This document shows, piece by piece, positions 45,315 through 54,661 of a DNA stretch of 64,000 bases. Within the stretch, counting starts at the first letter, position 1; each line of letters opens with the position of its first letter. The stretch is from NCBI GenBank assembly GCA_000421005.1, contig ATWA01000009.1, positions 1 through 64,000 on the forward strand, given 5' to 3'. Origin of the DNA: Clostridiales bacterium NK3B98. Lineage in GTDB: Bacteria > Bacillota > Clostridia > Oscillospirales > Oscillospiraceae. Both the position numbers and the translations under genes were made by a program. The notes under the pieces are model-generated. The model worked only from the letters and a program-made list of their open reading frames with translations. It did no database searches and had not been told where the DNA came from.

Positions 45315-48300
45315 TTACCGCTCCACTTTCATCTCTACCTTCCGGGCATACATGGCGCTGTCCGCCCTGCGGAACACGTCTGCAATACAGGTATCCGACT
45401 CTGAATCAAACTCCGCAATCCCGCAGGCCAGAAGGGGCTTCCCGCTGTAAGAGCGGGCCTTTGTGCTTCTGGCGTTGATAAGCTTCATCAGGGAGGCGCG
45501 GTTTTCATAGTCCCGTCCCTGAAGAATGGCGGCAAACTCGTCCCCGCCGATGCGGAACACCGGACTGTGGGCAAAGACGGTACAGATGATGGAGCAGGCG
45601 TTTTTGATGTACTGGTCTCCGGCATTGTGACCGGCGGTGTCGTTCACCTTTTTCAGCTCGTTCACGTCGCAGACCACCACCGCAAACTCCGGTTGGATTC
45701 CGCTCTCAATTAAATTGTTCATGGACTGCTCTGCCTGAGAATAGGCACGCTTGTTTTTGACTCTGGTGAGGTCGTCCCGAAGGGCCATCTCCTGCGCACG
45801 GACAAACTCCTGCTCCCGGCGCACCTGAGCGTCAATGTTGCTGATGCCGATGATAATGTGCTTGTCGTCTCCGTCCTGCATCCGAATCACCTTGAAGCTG
45901 ACATACACCGGCTCCCGGTTGACCAGCATCCGATAGGAGGCGGAGAAGCTGTTGCTTTTCCCCAGCTCCTGAAGAATGGTCTCCCGGTTCCAGGCGCTTG
46001 CCGCCTTTTCGTGATCCTCCCGATAGACCTGCATGAGCATATTGTCCTGAATGTTTCGGAAGAACTCGTCTCCCCGGCGGACCACCTTCAATTCCTGAAA
46101 GCGTCCGGTGGGGGAGTATTCGATGTAGCGGTCGGATTCAATATTCACATAGTAGATGCTGAAATAGTCCTGCGCCAGCGCTTTTGCAATCCGGGAATAG
46201 GCGGTGCGCTCCGCCTTGGCCGCTTCGTACTCCTGCTCACGCATGGCCTGTGCCTCTATGTTGCGCATACCAATGACCAGATGCTCCCTGTCCTCATTGA
46301 GCATCAGCGCCTTGCCGTTGATGTGCCTTGGCTTTCCCTTTTCAATCTGCCGGAAATTGGCGGTGTAAATCTGTCCGTCTGCCACCTCACGGAGCAGAGA
46401 ATCCCGGTCGGAGGCAATGGCCAGCAATTCCTGATCCTCCGGCACTACTTTTTCCTGCACCCATTCCTTCATGCGGGAGAAGAAATGCTCTCCTGAATCC
46501 TCCGGAACCAGACGGTGAGAGGGTGCCTCATTGCTGAAACGGATATATTGCTCCGTCTCCACATTGACGTAGTAGATGGAAGAATAGTCCTGCGCCAAAG
46601 CCTGTGCAATGAGGGAATAGGTGACACTGGTAGACTGGGCGGCCTCATATTCCTGCTCCTGCCGCCGCTGCTCGGAAATATCGCTGACGCCAATGACAAT
46701 GTGGCCTGCATGGGCATCATCCCGGGTGACCTTCAAACGATAGTACACCGGCTCGTCCTGAATCATCAGACGGTAGTCCATCACCACGGAAGAGGTGGTT
46801 TCCAGCCGCTTCAACAGCCGCTCCTTTTCCAAAGCGGCGATGAGCTTGGGCTGATCCTCCTGATAGATCATCGCTTGCAGATTGCTCCTGCACTCGTCAA
46901 AGAAGTGCGTTCCGGTGTTGATCATGGGAATGGACTCATACACACCGGGAGCGGTAAAGACCTGATAGCTGTCGTCAGTGGTGTCCACATAGTAGATGGC
47001 CACAAAGTCGCTGGACAGCGACCGAGTGATGCTGTGGTTTTCCCCGCCGAGACGGTTGGCAGGGGTCTGTGCCTTTGCCGCACCGGGTTTGCTGCCCTCT
47101 GCACGGATGATGCCGATGACCAGATGCTGAGAACCTTTACCTGCGGCCTTGGAAGCTTTCAGGGTGTACCAGACAGGCACTCCTTCTATCATAATCCGGT
47201 AGGACAGGCTCAGCTCGTCCTCCTTGCTGAGATAGTCCAGCAGATACCCCGGGCTCAATGCCAGCGAAACCAGCTCCTGATCCTCCAGAGCGATGACCCG
47301 TTTCAGATTTTCCTGCGTGTCCCCAAAGAAATCCGATCCGCTGCCCTGAATCTTCAGCTCCTTGTATTTCCCCTGAGAGCAGAACTCCACATAATGCCCG
47401 CTTTGGGCGTCTACATAGTAAACGCTCTCGAAACCGCTGGACAGGGCACGGGAGATGTCAATACCTCCATTTTGGCCGTGCACGGCATCTGCATCGGACA
47501 CCGGGGCGGCTTTTCTTGCCTTCCATTCCAGCAGAAAGGGCTCGAACCCGGTGCTGGGTACCGGACGGGAAAAGTAGAAGCCCTGTACATAATCACAGCC
47601 CAGCGCCCGCAGGGCGTGAAGCTGCTCAGAGGTCTCCACACCCTCGGCGATGGTAGGCACCCCCAGATACTTGGCGATGTCAATGACCAGCTCCAGCAGC
47701 CGCAGATCCCGTTCTCCGTGAAAGGCGTTGCGGATGAACTGCATATCCAGCTTCATGGCGTCGATGGGCAGGGTGGAGAGCATGTTCAGGGAGGAATACC
47801 CGGTTCCGAAGTCGTCCATCTCCACCCGGAATCCCAAATCCCGAAGCTGGTTGACGGTGGAGATAATCTGGTCAGAGTCCTGGGTATAGGCAGACTCGGT
47901 GATTTCCAGCAGATATTCAGTGGGGGAGAGGTGATACTCCTGCATCAGGGACGCAAAGTGATTGACCAGCCCCGGGTCGTACATATCCACCCGGGATACG
48001 TTAACCGAAACGGGCACAGACACCCCCAGCCGCCGTTTCCAGTCCTGAATCTGGGCGGCCACCTCCCGCCAGACGTAGTGATCCAGCTCGGGCACCAGCC
48101 CCTTGCTCTCCAGCAGGGGAATAAATACGCCGGGGCTGATCATCCCCATGTCCGGGTGTTTCCACCGCACCAGCGCCTCTGCACTGGCCAAAACCGGCTG
48201 GTCGGGGCGGATGCTGAACTTGGGCTGATAGTACACCAGAAACTGCCGCTGCTCCAAAGCGGCAGGAAATGCCTCCAAAAGCTGCTCGGCATACAGCTCC

Positions 48301-49220
48301 TTCTCATGTAACGTGCTGTCGTAATAGGCGACGGTCTGGGCGTAATTGTCCCGCAGGGTGTCTGCGGCCAGCTTCGCCCGGTCAAATCTGCGCTCCATGT
48401 CGATTCCCTTGTCCACCTTGGGATAGATGCCCATGCGCAGACGCAGCCGGTTGGCGCTGCTGTGAGAGTCGGAATCGGACAGGGAAATGGAGGCAGCATC
48501 CAGAATGGCCTGATAGTTCTGTCCGGTGGGGCAGTAGAGCAGAAAGGTATCCGCACCCCGGCGGCAGACAAGGCCCCCGGCCGCGCGCATGGCGGTTTTC
48601 AGCTTCTCACTGATGCGCCGCAGCACCTGATCGCCATGGGCCTTGCCGTAACGCTCGTTGACCATCCGGAAGTGGTTCACATCCAACACCACAGCGTCCA
48701 TGTCGGTGTCCTTGTGATGGTGGTCAAACTGATTGGCGTAGCGCAGGAAGTAATCCCGGTTGTACAGCCCGGTGAGGGCATCACGCTCGGTGGACTTGAT
48801 GATCTGCTGATCCTCGTTCAGCTCAATCACCCGGCGGACACGGGCCAGAATCACCTCCGGCTGAGAATAGGGCTTGGAAATAAAATCCACTGCGCCAATG
48901 CGCAGACTCTCTACCTCGGCGCTCTGATCCGCAGTCATGACGATCACCGGAATGTGCTGTAAATCCCCATCGGCCTTCATGATCTGCAACAGCTCCAGCC
49001 CGTTGATTTTCGGCATCATCAGATCCAGCAGCACCAGAGAGATGGCGTCGCTGTCGGCACAGAGAATTTCCATGGCCTCGTCGCCGTCTGAGGCCTGGAT
49101 CACCTCATACTCAGCGGAGAGAATATGTTCCAGTACTTCCCGGTTGATCTGCTCGTCGTCAACGACCAGAATAGAACGCTTCCCATTGGAGGGATTAAAT
49201 CGTTCATTGCTTCGCAACAT
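45315..49220 (-). CDS. response regulator with degenerate GGDEF, EAL, four sensor-like repeats and active GGDEF
   Basis: The 1301-residue protein begins at the ATG 10 bases after GGAGG. A REC domain occupies about residues 13-135, with acidic pocket Asp21/Asp22, phospho-acceptor Asp66 and Lys116. A first GGDEF-type domain (about 143-310) is degenerate: the signature is RRGADT at 220-225. The EAL domain (about 320-565) looks active: EAL 348-350, NVSR, LEITES, MDDFGTGYSS, AEGVET. Four repeats of about 140 residues follow (starting near 588, 730, 868 and 1009), each opening with an S/A-L-x-x-D/G-F/Y-x-x-x-YYV motif and closing with a VIGI-type strand. A C-terminal GGDEF with intact GGDEF at 1225-1229 ends it. 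It should both make and degrade c-di-GMP. Confidence 0.93.
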   Translation of the reverse strand: MLRSNERFNPSNGKRSILVVDDEQINREVLEHILSAEYEVIQASDGDEAMEILCADSDAISLVLLDLMMPKINGLELLQIMKADGDLQHIPVIVMTADQSAEVESLRIGAVDFISKPYSQPEVILARVRRVIELNEDQQIIKSTERDALTGLYNRDYFLRYANQFDHHHKDTDMDAVVLDVNHFRMVNERYGKAHGDQVLRRISEKLKTAMRAAGGLVCRRGADTFLLYCPTGQNYQAILDAASISLSDSDSHSSANRLRLRMGIYPKVDKGIDMERRFDRAKLAADTLRDNYAQTVAYYDSTLHEKELYAEQLLEAFPAALEQRQFLVYYQPKFSIRPDQPVLASAEALVRWKHPDMGMISPGVFIPLLESKGLVPELDHYVWREVAAQIQDWKRRLGVSVPVSVNVSRVDMYDPGLVNHFASLMQEYHLSPTEYLLEITESAYTQDSDQIISTVNQLRDLGFRVEMDDFGTGYSSLNMLSTLPIDAMKLDMQFIRNAFHGERDLRLLELVIDIAKYLGVPTIAEGVETSEQLHALRALGCDYVQGFYFSRPVPSTGFEPFLLEWKARKAAPVSDADAVHGQNGGIDISRALSSGFESVYYVDAQSGHYVEFCSQGKYKELKIQGSGSDFFGDTQENLKRVIALEDQELVSLALSPGYLLDYLSKEDELSLSYRIMIEGVPVWYTLKASKAAGKGSQHLVIGIIRAEGSKPGAAKAQTPANRLGGENHSITRSLSSDFVAIYYVDTTDDSYQVFTAPGVYESIPMINTGTHFFDECRSNLQAMIYQEDQPKLIAALEKERLLKRLETTSSVVMDYRLMIQDEPVYYRLKVTRDDAHAGHIVIGVSDISEQRRQEQEYEAAQSTSVTYSLIAQALAQDYSSIYYVNVETEQYIRFSNEAPSHRLVPEDSGEHFFSRMKEWVQEKVVPEDQELLAIASDRDSLLREVADGQIYTANFRQIEKGKPRHINGKALMLNEDREHLVIGMRNIEAQAMREQEYEAAKAERTAYSRIAKALAQDYFSIYYVNIESDRYIEYSPTGRFQELKVVRRGDEFFRNIQDNMLMQVYREDHEKAASAWNRETILQELGKSNSFSASYRMLVNREPVYVSFKVIRMQDGDDKHIIIGISNIDAQVRREQEFVRAQEMALRDDLTRVKNKRAYSQAEQSMNNLIESGIQPEFAVVVCDVNELKKVNDTAGHNAGDQYIKNACSIICTVFAHSPVFRIGGDEFAAILQGRDYENRASLMKLINARSTKARSYSGKPLLACGIAEFDSESDTCIADVFRRADSAMYARKVEMKVER

Positions 49221-49421
49221 AGCTGTGGAACCTCCGAAACGTTGCAAAGTGATCGCCTTGAGCTTGCAAAGCCTGCCAAAGGAATCACCTGATTTTATGC
49301 AATGCCCGCCCCTGACAGGATAACAGGCAAAAAGGGCATTTCTTTCTCAGACGTGCAGGGAACCTCATCATGCCCCTCAAATACGCCCCATGCCGGGGAA
49401 GAATGACATTACACCAAAGGC

Positions 49422-49451
49422 ATTATAGCACCAAGTCTTTCCCCGGCGCAA
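49422..49451 (-). promoter_or_regulatory. promoter of the c-di-GMP gene with about 200-nt leader
   Basis: On the minus strand a perfect TATAAT (49427-49422) is preceded by TGC, with TTGCGC (49451-49446) 18 bases upstream. The transcript would have a roughly 200-nt leader. It contains a GTGAT...ATCAC outer pairing (about 49287-49247) around a GCTT/AAGC stem, ahead of the ribosome site. I could not match it to a known riboswitch. The rest of the 49221-49639 gap holds no gene. A direct repeat of AAAAAACGCTGAA occurs at about 49475 and 49515. Confidence 0.55.
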
Positions 49452-49543
49452 CGAAAATACAGGCATATTGAGAGAAAAAACGCTGAAAGCCAGACCTGTT
49501 TTTACCCAATGCCATAAAAAACGCTGAATGAAGGGATTCGTGA

Positions 49544-49572
49544 TTGACGAACCCTGCCTTCTGGGGTACAAT
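49544..49572 (+). promoter_or_regulatory. promoter of the class A PBP gene
   Basis: TTGACG (49544-49549) and TACAAT (49567-49572) are 17 bases apart. The leader contains a small GCTGT/ACAGC hairpin before the CTGGAGGTAACG ribosome site. Confidence 0.7.
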
Positions 49573-49639
49573 AAAAAAGATTATGGGGTATAGGGGCTGT
49601 CAGGTAACAGCACATTTCCCCTTCTGGAGGTAACGTCTC

Positions 49640-51676
49640 ATGTCAAATCACCAGTCAAATCCGGTGTTGGAAGTGCTGCAGAGCATCCTGAAATGGATCT
49701 TGATTGTGCTGGGTACCATTCTGCTCATTGGCGCCGCCACGGGGGCGATTCTCGCCATGTACGGAGCTACCTATGTGCAGGAAGTGATTCTCCCCGAAGC
49801 GGAGGAGGCTAACCGTGCTCTGAATCTGGTGCGCTCTGATACGGCGCAGACCTCCGCCATTCTTTACTATGATCCCACCTCCGGCTCCTATCAGACCGAG
49901 CAGGTGCTCCACAGTGCGGAAAACCGGGTCTGGGCGTCCTATAACGACATTCCCCAAAACCTGATTAATGCCACCGTGGCCATTGAGGACAAGCGCTTTT
50001 GGGAGCACAGCGGTGTGGACTGGGTGCGCACCACCAGCGCCATGCTGCACCTGCTCACCGGACAGCGGCAGGAGGGCGGCTCCACCATCACCCAGCAGTT
50101 GGTGAAAAACGTCACCGGCAACACGGATACCACTGTCAAGCGGAAGGTGCTGGAAATCTTTGAGGCGCTGGAGTTTGACGACAACCACACCAAGCAGGAG
50201 ACGCTGGAGGAATACCTGAACCGGATCTATCTGGGCAACCGGTGCTACGGCGTGTATACCGCCGCTCAGCGCTACTTTGGCAAGGAGCCCGGTGAATTGA
50301 GTCTGCCGGAGTGCGCCTCTCTCATCTCCATTACCAACAACCCCGCTGTCTACAACCCGGAAGCCCATCCGGAGAACAACGTCCGCCGCCGTAATCTGGT
50401 GTTGGATCAGATGTGTGAGCAGGGCTACATCTCCGAGCAGGAGCGGGACGCTGCCAAGGCAACGCCGCTGGTGCTGGTGCGTGGCGACGAGCAGGAGGAG
50501 CAGGAGGAACAGACCAGTCTGGACGGCAGCGTCTGGAGCTGGTATACCGAGACGGTGTTCTCTCAGGTGTCTGAGGATCTGCAAAAGACCTATAACATCG
50601 ACGAAAAGACCGCAGTACAGATGATCTACTCCGGCGGCCTTCAGATCTATAGCTGCCTCAACCCGGGGATTCAGGCGCAACTGGATCAGGTGATGAAGAA
50701 CGGCGATGTGCTGCCCGGTCACCGGTCCACCCGGGGTCAGGAGCTGATCTCCGCCGCAACAGTCATTGACAACAACACCGGCGCTGTGGTCGCCGTGGTA
50801 GGCGGCGTAGGCGAGAAGACGGGCAACCGTGTCTGGAATATGGCCACCATGACCCTGCGCCAGCCCGGCTCCTGCATCAAGCCTCTGTCTGTGTACGCCC
50901 CGGCGCTGGAAATGGGGGCGGTCACCCCGGATTCTCTGGTGGAGGACAGCTCCATCCGCCTGAGCAACGGCGATCTGTTCCCCAAGTCCAACTCCGGGAA
51001 AAAACCCACCGGCGATATGGTGACGGTGGAGTATGGTGTGGCTCACTCCCTGAACACGGTGGCCGCTCAGGTACTTCAACGGGTCAGCCCTCAGTATTCC
51101 TTCGATTTTGTCCGCCAGCGCTTTGGCGTTTCCAGTCTGGTGGAGGGGTATACCGGCCCTTCCGGCAAGTATTATTCTGACCTGGATCTGGCCCCTCTGT
51201 CTCTGGGCGGTCTTACCAAGGGTATGTCTGTCTTTGAAATGACCGGTGCCTACGGCGTATTTGCCCGGGACGGCATTTATACCCGCCCCTATGTGTACAG
51301 CGTGGTCACGGACAGTGACGGCAATGTGGTGCTTGCCACGCCGGGTTACAGTGTCCGCTTTGACGCAGCGGGCAACCCTATCATCAGCGGCTATGCCGAG
51401 GGCGAGCCTGTGCTGAAGGAAACCACGGTGAAGCAGATGGATCAGATGCTTCAGGCAGTTGTCACCGACGGCACCGCCAAGAGCGCCAAGCTGAGCAACG
51501 CCACCGCCGCAGGCAAAACCGGCACCACCGATGACGACTTTGACCGCTGGTTTGCCGGCTATACGGAGAACTACACCGCCGCAGTCTGGACGGGCTACGA
51601 GAATGCCGAAACAGTCAACTACGACGGCAACCCCTCCGTTATTCTCTGGAAGGAAATCATGGAGCGCATTAACTGA
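49640..51676 (+). CDS. class A penicillin-binding protein (transglycosylase/transpeptidase)
   Basis: The 678-residue bifunctional peptidoglycan synthase has one N-terminal transmembrane helix (about residues 15-42). A GT51 transglycosylase domain follows: catalytic Glu116 in VAIEDKRFWEHSGVD, then GGSTITQQLVKN and EYLNRIYLGNRCYGV. The transpeptidase domain shows SxxK as Ser411-Cys-Ile-Lys414 in QPGSCIKPLSVY, SxN as HSLNTVA and KTGT as AGKTGTTDDDFDRWF. It polymerises glycan and cross-links peptides outside the membrane. Its stop overlaps the end of the convergent YtvI-like gene by 8 bases. Confidence 0.95.
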   Translation: MSNHQSNPVLEVLQSILKWILIVLGTILLIGAATGAILAMYGATYVQEVILPEAEEANRALNLVRSDTAQTSAILYYDPTSGSYQTEQVLHSAENRVWASYNDIPQNLINATVAIEDKRFWEHSGVDWVRTTSAMLHLLTGQRQEGGSTITQQLVKNVTGNTDTTVKRKVLEIFEALEFDDNHTKQETLEEYLNRIYLGNRCYGVYTAAQRYFGKEPGELSLPECASLISITNNPAVYNPEAHPENNVRRRNLVLDQMCEQGYISEQERDAAKATPLVLVRGDEQEEQEEQTSLDGSVWSWYTETVFSQVSEDLQKTYNIDEKTAVQMIYSGGLQIYSCLNPGIQAQLDQVMKNGDVLPGHRSTRGQELISAATVIDNNTGAVVAVVGGVGEKTGNRVWNMATMTLRQPGSCIKPLSVYAPALEMGAVTPDSLVEDSSIRLSNGDLFPKSNSGKKPTGDMVTVEYGVAHSLNTVAAQVLQRVSPQYSFDFVRQRFGVSSLVEGYTGPSGKYYSDLDLAPLSLGGLTKGMSVFEMTGAYGVFARDGIYTRPYVYSVVTDSDGNVVLATPGYSVRFDAAGNPIISGYAEGEPVLKETTVKQMDQMLQAVVTDGTAKSAKLSNATAAGKTGTTDDDFDRWFAGYTENYTAAVWTGYENAETVNYDGNPSVILWKEIMERIN

Positions 51677-52763
51677 GCTTCTGCGTTCTGTTTCCCCTGT
51701 CACAGCGATCACCGCCGCAGTCCGGGAGAGTCCGGGCTGCGGCTTTTTCTGTGCTTTTTTGACAGGCCGCCGAGGAAAAAGCGCTGAGCGCCACCGGGCC
51801 CAGAATCAAACCGGGAATACCCGCCAGACGAAGCCCACCATAAAGCACCAGCAGAGTCAGCAGGGGAGACTGCCCCGCCTTTGCCCCCAGCAGCCGGGGT
51901 TCCAAAACAGAGCGGCACAGGCTGACCACCCCCCAAAGCGCCAGCAAACCTGCCCCGGTGCGCCAATCGCCCTGAACAAAGGACAGGACGCTCCAAGGGG
52001 CTAATATGATACCGGTACCCAGCACAGGAAGGGCATCTGCAAAGGCGGCAATTAGGGCGATTCCCCACGCCTGTGATATGCCAATCCATCCCAGTCCAAC
52101 CCAGAGCAGGGCAAACTGAATCACTATCATACGCCCCTGTACCTGAAGCCAGCCTGCTGCGCCGTCAGCCAGCCGCCGCCCCAGCGCCAAAATGCCCCTC
52201 TCCCAGCCGGAGGGTAAAAGCCCCTTTAGCTTGGTTTTCACCCGCTGCCAATCTACACAGGCATAAAAACCCGCCAGCAGAGTGACCCCTCCACCAATCA
52301 GCACCCGGGGCAGACCTGCTGCCATAGCCGCCATCCGCCGGGATACTTCCCCCTCCAAACGCTGATGCAGCGCGCCAGACTGATTTTGCAGTTGAGTGAC
52401 AATCCACCCCGCTCCGATGCCCAGCGGGCCGGGCAGACGGCGGACTGTGGCTGAAATCTGCTCCGTCACATCCGTCCCCTGTCCCCACTGAGACAGTACG
52501 CCGGGCAGAGACTGCCACAGCCGCACTCCTGCCAGCAACGTGAGATTACAGACCATCAGCCCTGCAATGGACAGAATCACCAGCGCAGACAACCACCGGG
52601 GAAGATGTCCTGCCAGCCGGGACACAGGGCGGTCCGCCCACTTTGCCAGCAGCAGGGCAAAGGCAAAGGGAAGCAGAATCCCCCGCACGGTGGCACTGCA
52701 CAGAATCAGCAGCCCAGCCAGTGCCAGAAAACCTCCTTTGGCGAAATCAGACATGGTTTTCAA
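51669..52763 (-). CDS. YtvI-like membrane protein (AI-2E transporter/PerM family)
   Basis: The roughly 364-residue polytopic protein has about seven to eight hydrophobic segments. The family's late signature is visible: AWGIALIAAFADALPVLGTGIILAPWSV ... LEPRLLGAKAGQSPLLTLLVLYGGLRLAGIPGLILGPV. In spore-formers this group is named YtvI and is linked to sporulation; others in the superfamily are exporters. The start is uncertain: the TTG at 52763 is 9 bases after AAAGGGGG, while the ATG at 52754 has the same frame but worse spacing. The tail beyond about residue 325 is hydrophilic and overlaps the terminator of the facing PBP gene. Confidence 0.82.
   Translation of the reverse strand: MKTMSDFAKGGFLALAGLLILCSATVRGILLPFAFALLLAKWADRPVSRLAGHLPRWLSALVILSIAGLMVCNLTLLAGVRLWQSLPGVLSQWGQGTDVTEQISATVRRLPGPLGIGAGWIVTQLQNQSGALHQRLEGEVSRRMAAMAAGLPRVLIGGGVTLLAGFYACVDWQRVKTKLKGLLPSGWERGILALGRRLADGAAGWLQVQGRMIVIQFALLWVGLGWIGISQAWGIALIAAFADALPVLGTGIILAPWSVLSFVQGDWRTGAGLLALWGVVSLCRSVLEPRLLGAKAGQSPLLTLLVLYGGLRLAGIPGLILGPVALSAFSSAACQKSTEKAAARTLPDCGGDRCDRGNRTQKLS
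51714..51757 (+). terminator. PBP terminator lying inside the ytvI-like coding region
   Basis: A 12-bp stem with one T-G pair (51714-51725 with 51732-51743) closes GAGAGT and is followed by TTTTTCTGTGCTTTTTT. It sits 38 bases past the PBP stop and within the last 30 codons of the convergent gene. Confidence 0.85.
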
Positions 52764-52811
52764 CGGGAAAAGCCCCCTTTCCGTGAATCTGACAAAATGA
52801 AGTGCTGCCGG

Positions 52812-52840
52812 TTGCAATCAGGGCGGGTTTGTGCTAAGAT
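52812..52840 (+). promoter_or_regulatory. promoter of the ACT-hom-ask cluster
   Basis: TTGCAA (52812-52817) and TAAGAT (52835-52840) are 17 bases apart with TGC before the -10. Confidence 0.7.
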
Positions 52841-52900
52841 ACTTCTTGCACGCACAGATGAACGCCACAGGCGTACAAAATTGACTTTGGGAGTGAGCAG

Positions 52901-53344
52901 ATGTCCCAGACGCCGAAGTATTTTATTGTGGACGCCGCCGTGCTTCCGGAGATTTTTCTCAAGGTAGCCCAGGCAAAGCAGGCTCTGGAACTGCACGAGG
53001 CGAGCACAGTGAACGATGCGGTGAAGCAGGTTGGCATCAGCCGCAGCGCCTTTTACAAGTACAAGGACGCAGTGAGACCCTTTAACGACATGATGCACGG
53101 CAGGATTGTCACCTTCCAGATGATGCTCCGGGACGAACCCGGCGCTCTCTCTGGCATCCTCAATATTTTTGCCGCATCTGGCGCAAATATTCTCACCATA
53201 CACCAGACCATCCCCACCAACGGGGTGGCGGCGGTGACGGTGGCGGCGGAAACTTCTGCCGTAGGCACTGTCCCGGAGGAGCTGGCCGTCCAGCTTCAGG
53301 GACAGCCGGGGGTGATCAAGATGGAAATCCTCGCCGGACAGTAA
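52901..53344 (+). CDS. ACT-domain regulatory protein (PheB/UPF0735-like)
   Basis: The 147-residue protein has an N-terminal helical segment with a helix-turn-helix-like stretch (STVNDAVKQVGISRSAFYKYKD, about residues 35-56). A C-terminal ACT domain follows (FQMMLRDEPGALSGILNIFAASGANILTIHQ ...). This is the layout of Bacillus PheB, usually encoded beside homoserine dehydrogenase as here. ACT domains bind amino acids, so it probably senses an aspartate-family or aromatic amino acid. It precedes hom by 36 bases. Confidence 0.88.
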   Translation: MSQTPKYFIVDAAVLPEIFLKVAQAKQALELHEASTVNDAVKQVGISRSAFYKYKDAVRPFNDMMHGRIVTFQMMLRDEPGALSGILNIFAASGANILTIHQTIPTNGVAAVTVAAETSAVGTVPEELAVQLQGQPGVIKMEILAGQ

Positions 53345-53380
53345 TCCCTACGGCGCATTTCTCGGAAAGGAAGGAAAGAC

Positions 53381-54583
53381 ATGGTAAACGTAGCAATTTT
53401 GGGCTTTGGCACCGTGGGCTCCGGTGTTGCGGAGGTCATCCGGAAAAACGGCGAGCATATCTCCGAGCGGGTGGCCAATCAGATTGCCCTGAAATATATT
53501 CTGGATGTGCGGGATTTCCCGGACAGCCCCTTTGCCGATAAAGTCATCCACGATTTCTCCATCATCGAAAACGACCCGGAGGTGGAGGTGGTGGTGGAGA
53601 CCATCGGCGGCGCCCGGATTGCGCTGGACTTCACCCGCCGGGCGCTGGCAGCGGGCAAGAGCGTGGTCACCTCCAACAAGGAGCTGGTGGCCACCCACGG
53701 CTACGAGCTGATGCAGCTGGCAAAGGAAAAGAATGTCTCCTACCTGTTCGAGGCCAGCGTCGGCGGCGGCATTCCCATTTTAAAGCCCATCCGTTCCTGC
53801 CTTGCCGCCAACGAGTTACAGGAGATCACCGGCATCCTCAACGGCACCACCAACTATATCCTCACCCGCATGATTCGTGCCGGCCTCAGTTTTGAAGAGG
53901 CGCTGAAAGAGGCGCAGGCCAACGGCTACGCCGAGCAGAACCCCGCTGCTGACATTGAGGGTCACGATGCCTGCCGGAAAATCTGCATCCTCTCCTCTCT
54001 GGGCTTCGGCCGTCAGGTTTCCCCGGAGCAGGTGCCCACCCAGGGCATCACGGAAATCACCCTCTCTGACGTGGACTTTGCCCGCAGCGCAGGTATGAAG
54101 ATCAAGCTGCTGGGTCGTGCCCTGCGCCGGGAGAGCGACGGCAAGGTGTGCGCCTATGTGGCACCCCATCTGGTCTCTGACGAGTCGCCGCTGGCCAACG
54201 TGGAGGGCGTGTTCAACGCCATCACCGTGGTAGGCGATGCCGTGGGCAGCGTCATGTTCTACGGACAGGGAGCCGGGAAGATGGCCACCGCGTCTGCTGT
54301 GGTTGCGGACGTAATGGAAGCCGCCCGTGCCAAGCGCTATATCGCCAGCAACTGCTGGGAAGCCGGCGGAGCGGATGTGATTTATTCCTCCGATGAGATC
54401 CCCAGCCGCTGGTATATCCGTCTGGGAGACGACAAGGCAGTACCCGGTGCAAAACAGCTCCACACCGCCAACGCCCCGGAAGGGGAGCAGGCGTGGATGA
54501 CCGACGATGCCCGCACCGCTCCGGAAATGCGCTCTGCGCTGGAAGGCCGGGACGTGAAGGTGCTGTTCCGGGTGCTGGAATAA
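53381..54583 (+). CDS. hom: homoserine dehydrogenase
   Basis: The 400-residue enzyme reduces aspartate semialdehyde to homoserine, leading to threonine, methionine and isoleucine. The NAD(P) site GFGTVGSG covers residues 8-15. VVTSNKELVATHGYEL, FEASVGGGIPILKPI, ILNGTTNYILTRM and NPAADIEGHDACRK are the standard catalytic stretches. The C-terminal region is short, so a full ACT domain is doubtful; the separate ACT protein upstream may supply that control. The start follows AAGGAAGGAAAGAC. Confidence 0.95.
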   Translation: MVNVAILGFGTVGSGVAEVIRKNGEHISERVANQIALKYILDVRDFPDSPFADKVIHDFSIIENDPEVEVVVETIGGARIALDFTRRALAAGKSVVTSNKELVATHGYELMQLAKEKNVSYLFEASVGGGIPILKPIRSCLAANELQEITGILNGTTNYILTRMIRAGLSFEEALKEAQANGYAEQNPAADIEGHDACRKICILSSLGFGRQVSPEQVPTQGITEITLSDVDFARSAGMKIKLLGRALRRESDGKVCAYVAPHLVSDESPLANVEGVFNAITVVGDAVGSVMFYGQGAGKMATASAVVADVMEAARAKRYIASNCWEAGGADVIYSSDEIPSRWYIRLGDDKAVPGAKQLHTANAPEGEQAWMTDDARTAPEMRSALEGRDVKVLFRVLE

Positions 54584-54593
54584 ACCATAGAAT

Positions 54594-54629
54594 AAAGCAG
54601 GGAATTGACCCAAAGCAGGGAATCAACCC
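54594..54629. repeat. two 18-bp tandem repeats between hom and aspartokinase
   Basis: AAAGCAGGGAATTGACCC (54594-54611) is repeated at once as AAAGCAGGGAATCAACCC (54612-54629), with two adjacent mismatches. It lies in the 78-base gap between the two genes. Confidence 0.85.
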
Positions 54630-54661
54630 AAAACCGCAAAGATTGGGAGGGACCCATCCAA

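Noticed and set aside
49221-49421. Possible GEMM-type c-di-GMP riboswitch in the leader of the c-di-GMP gene
   Set aside because: The conserved aptamer motifs could not be found on the minus strand; only a generic hairpin is visible.
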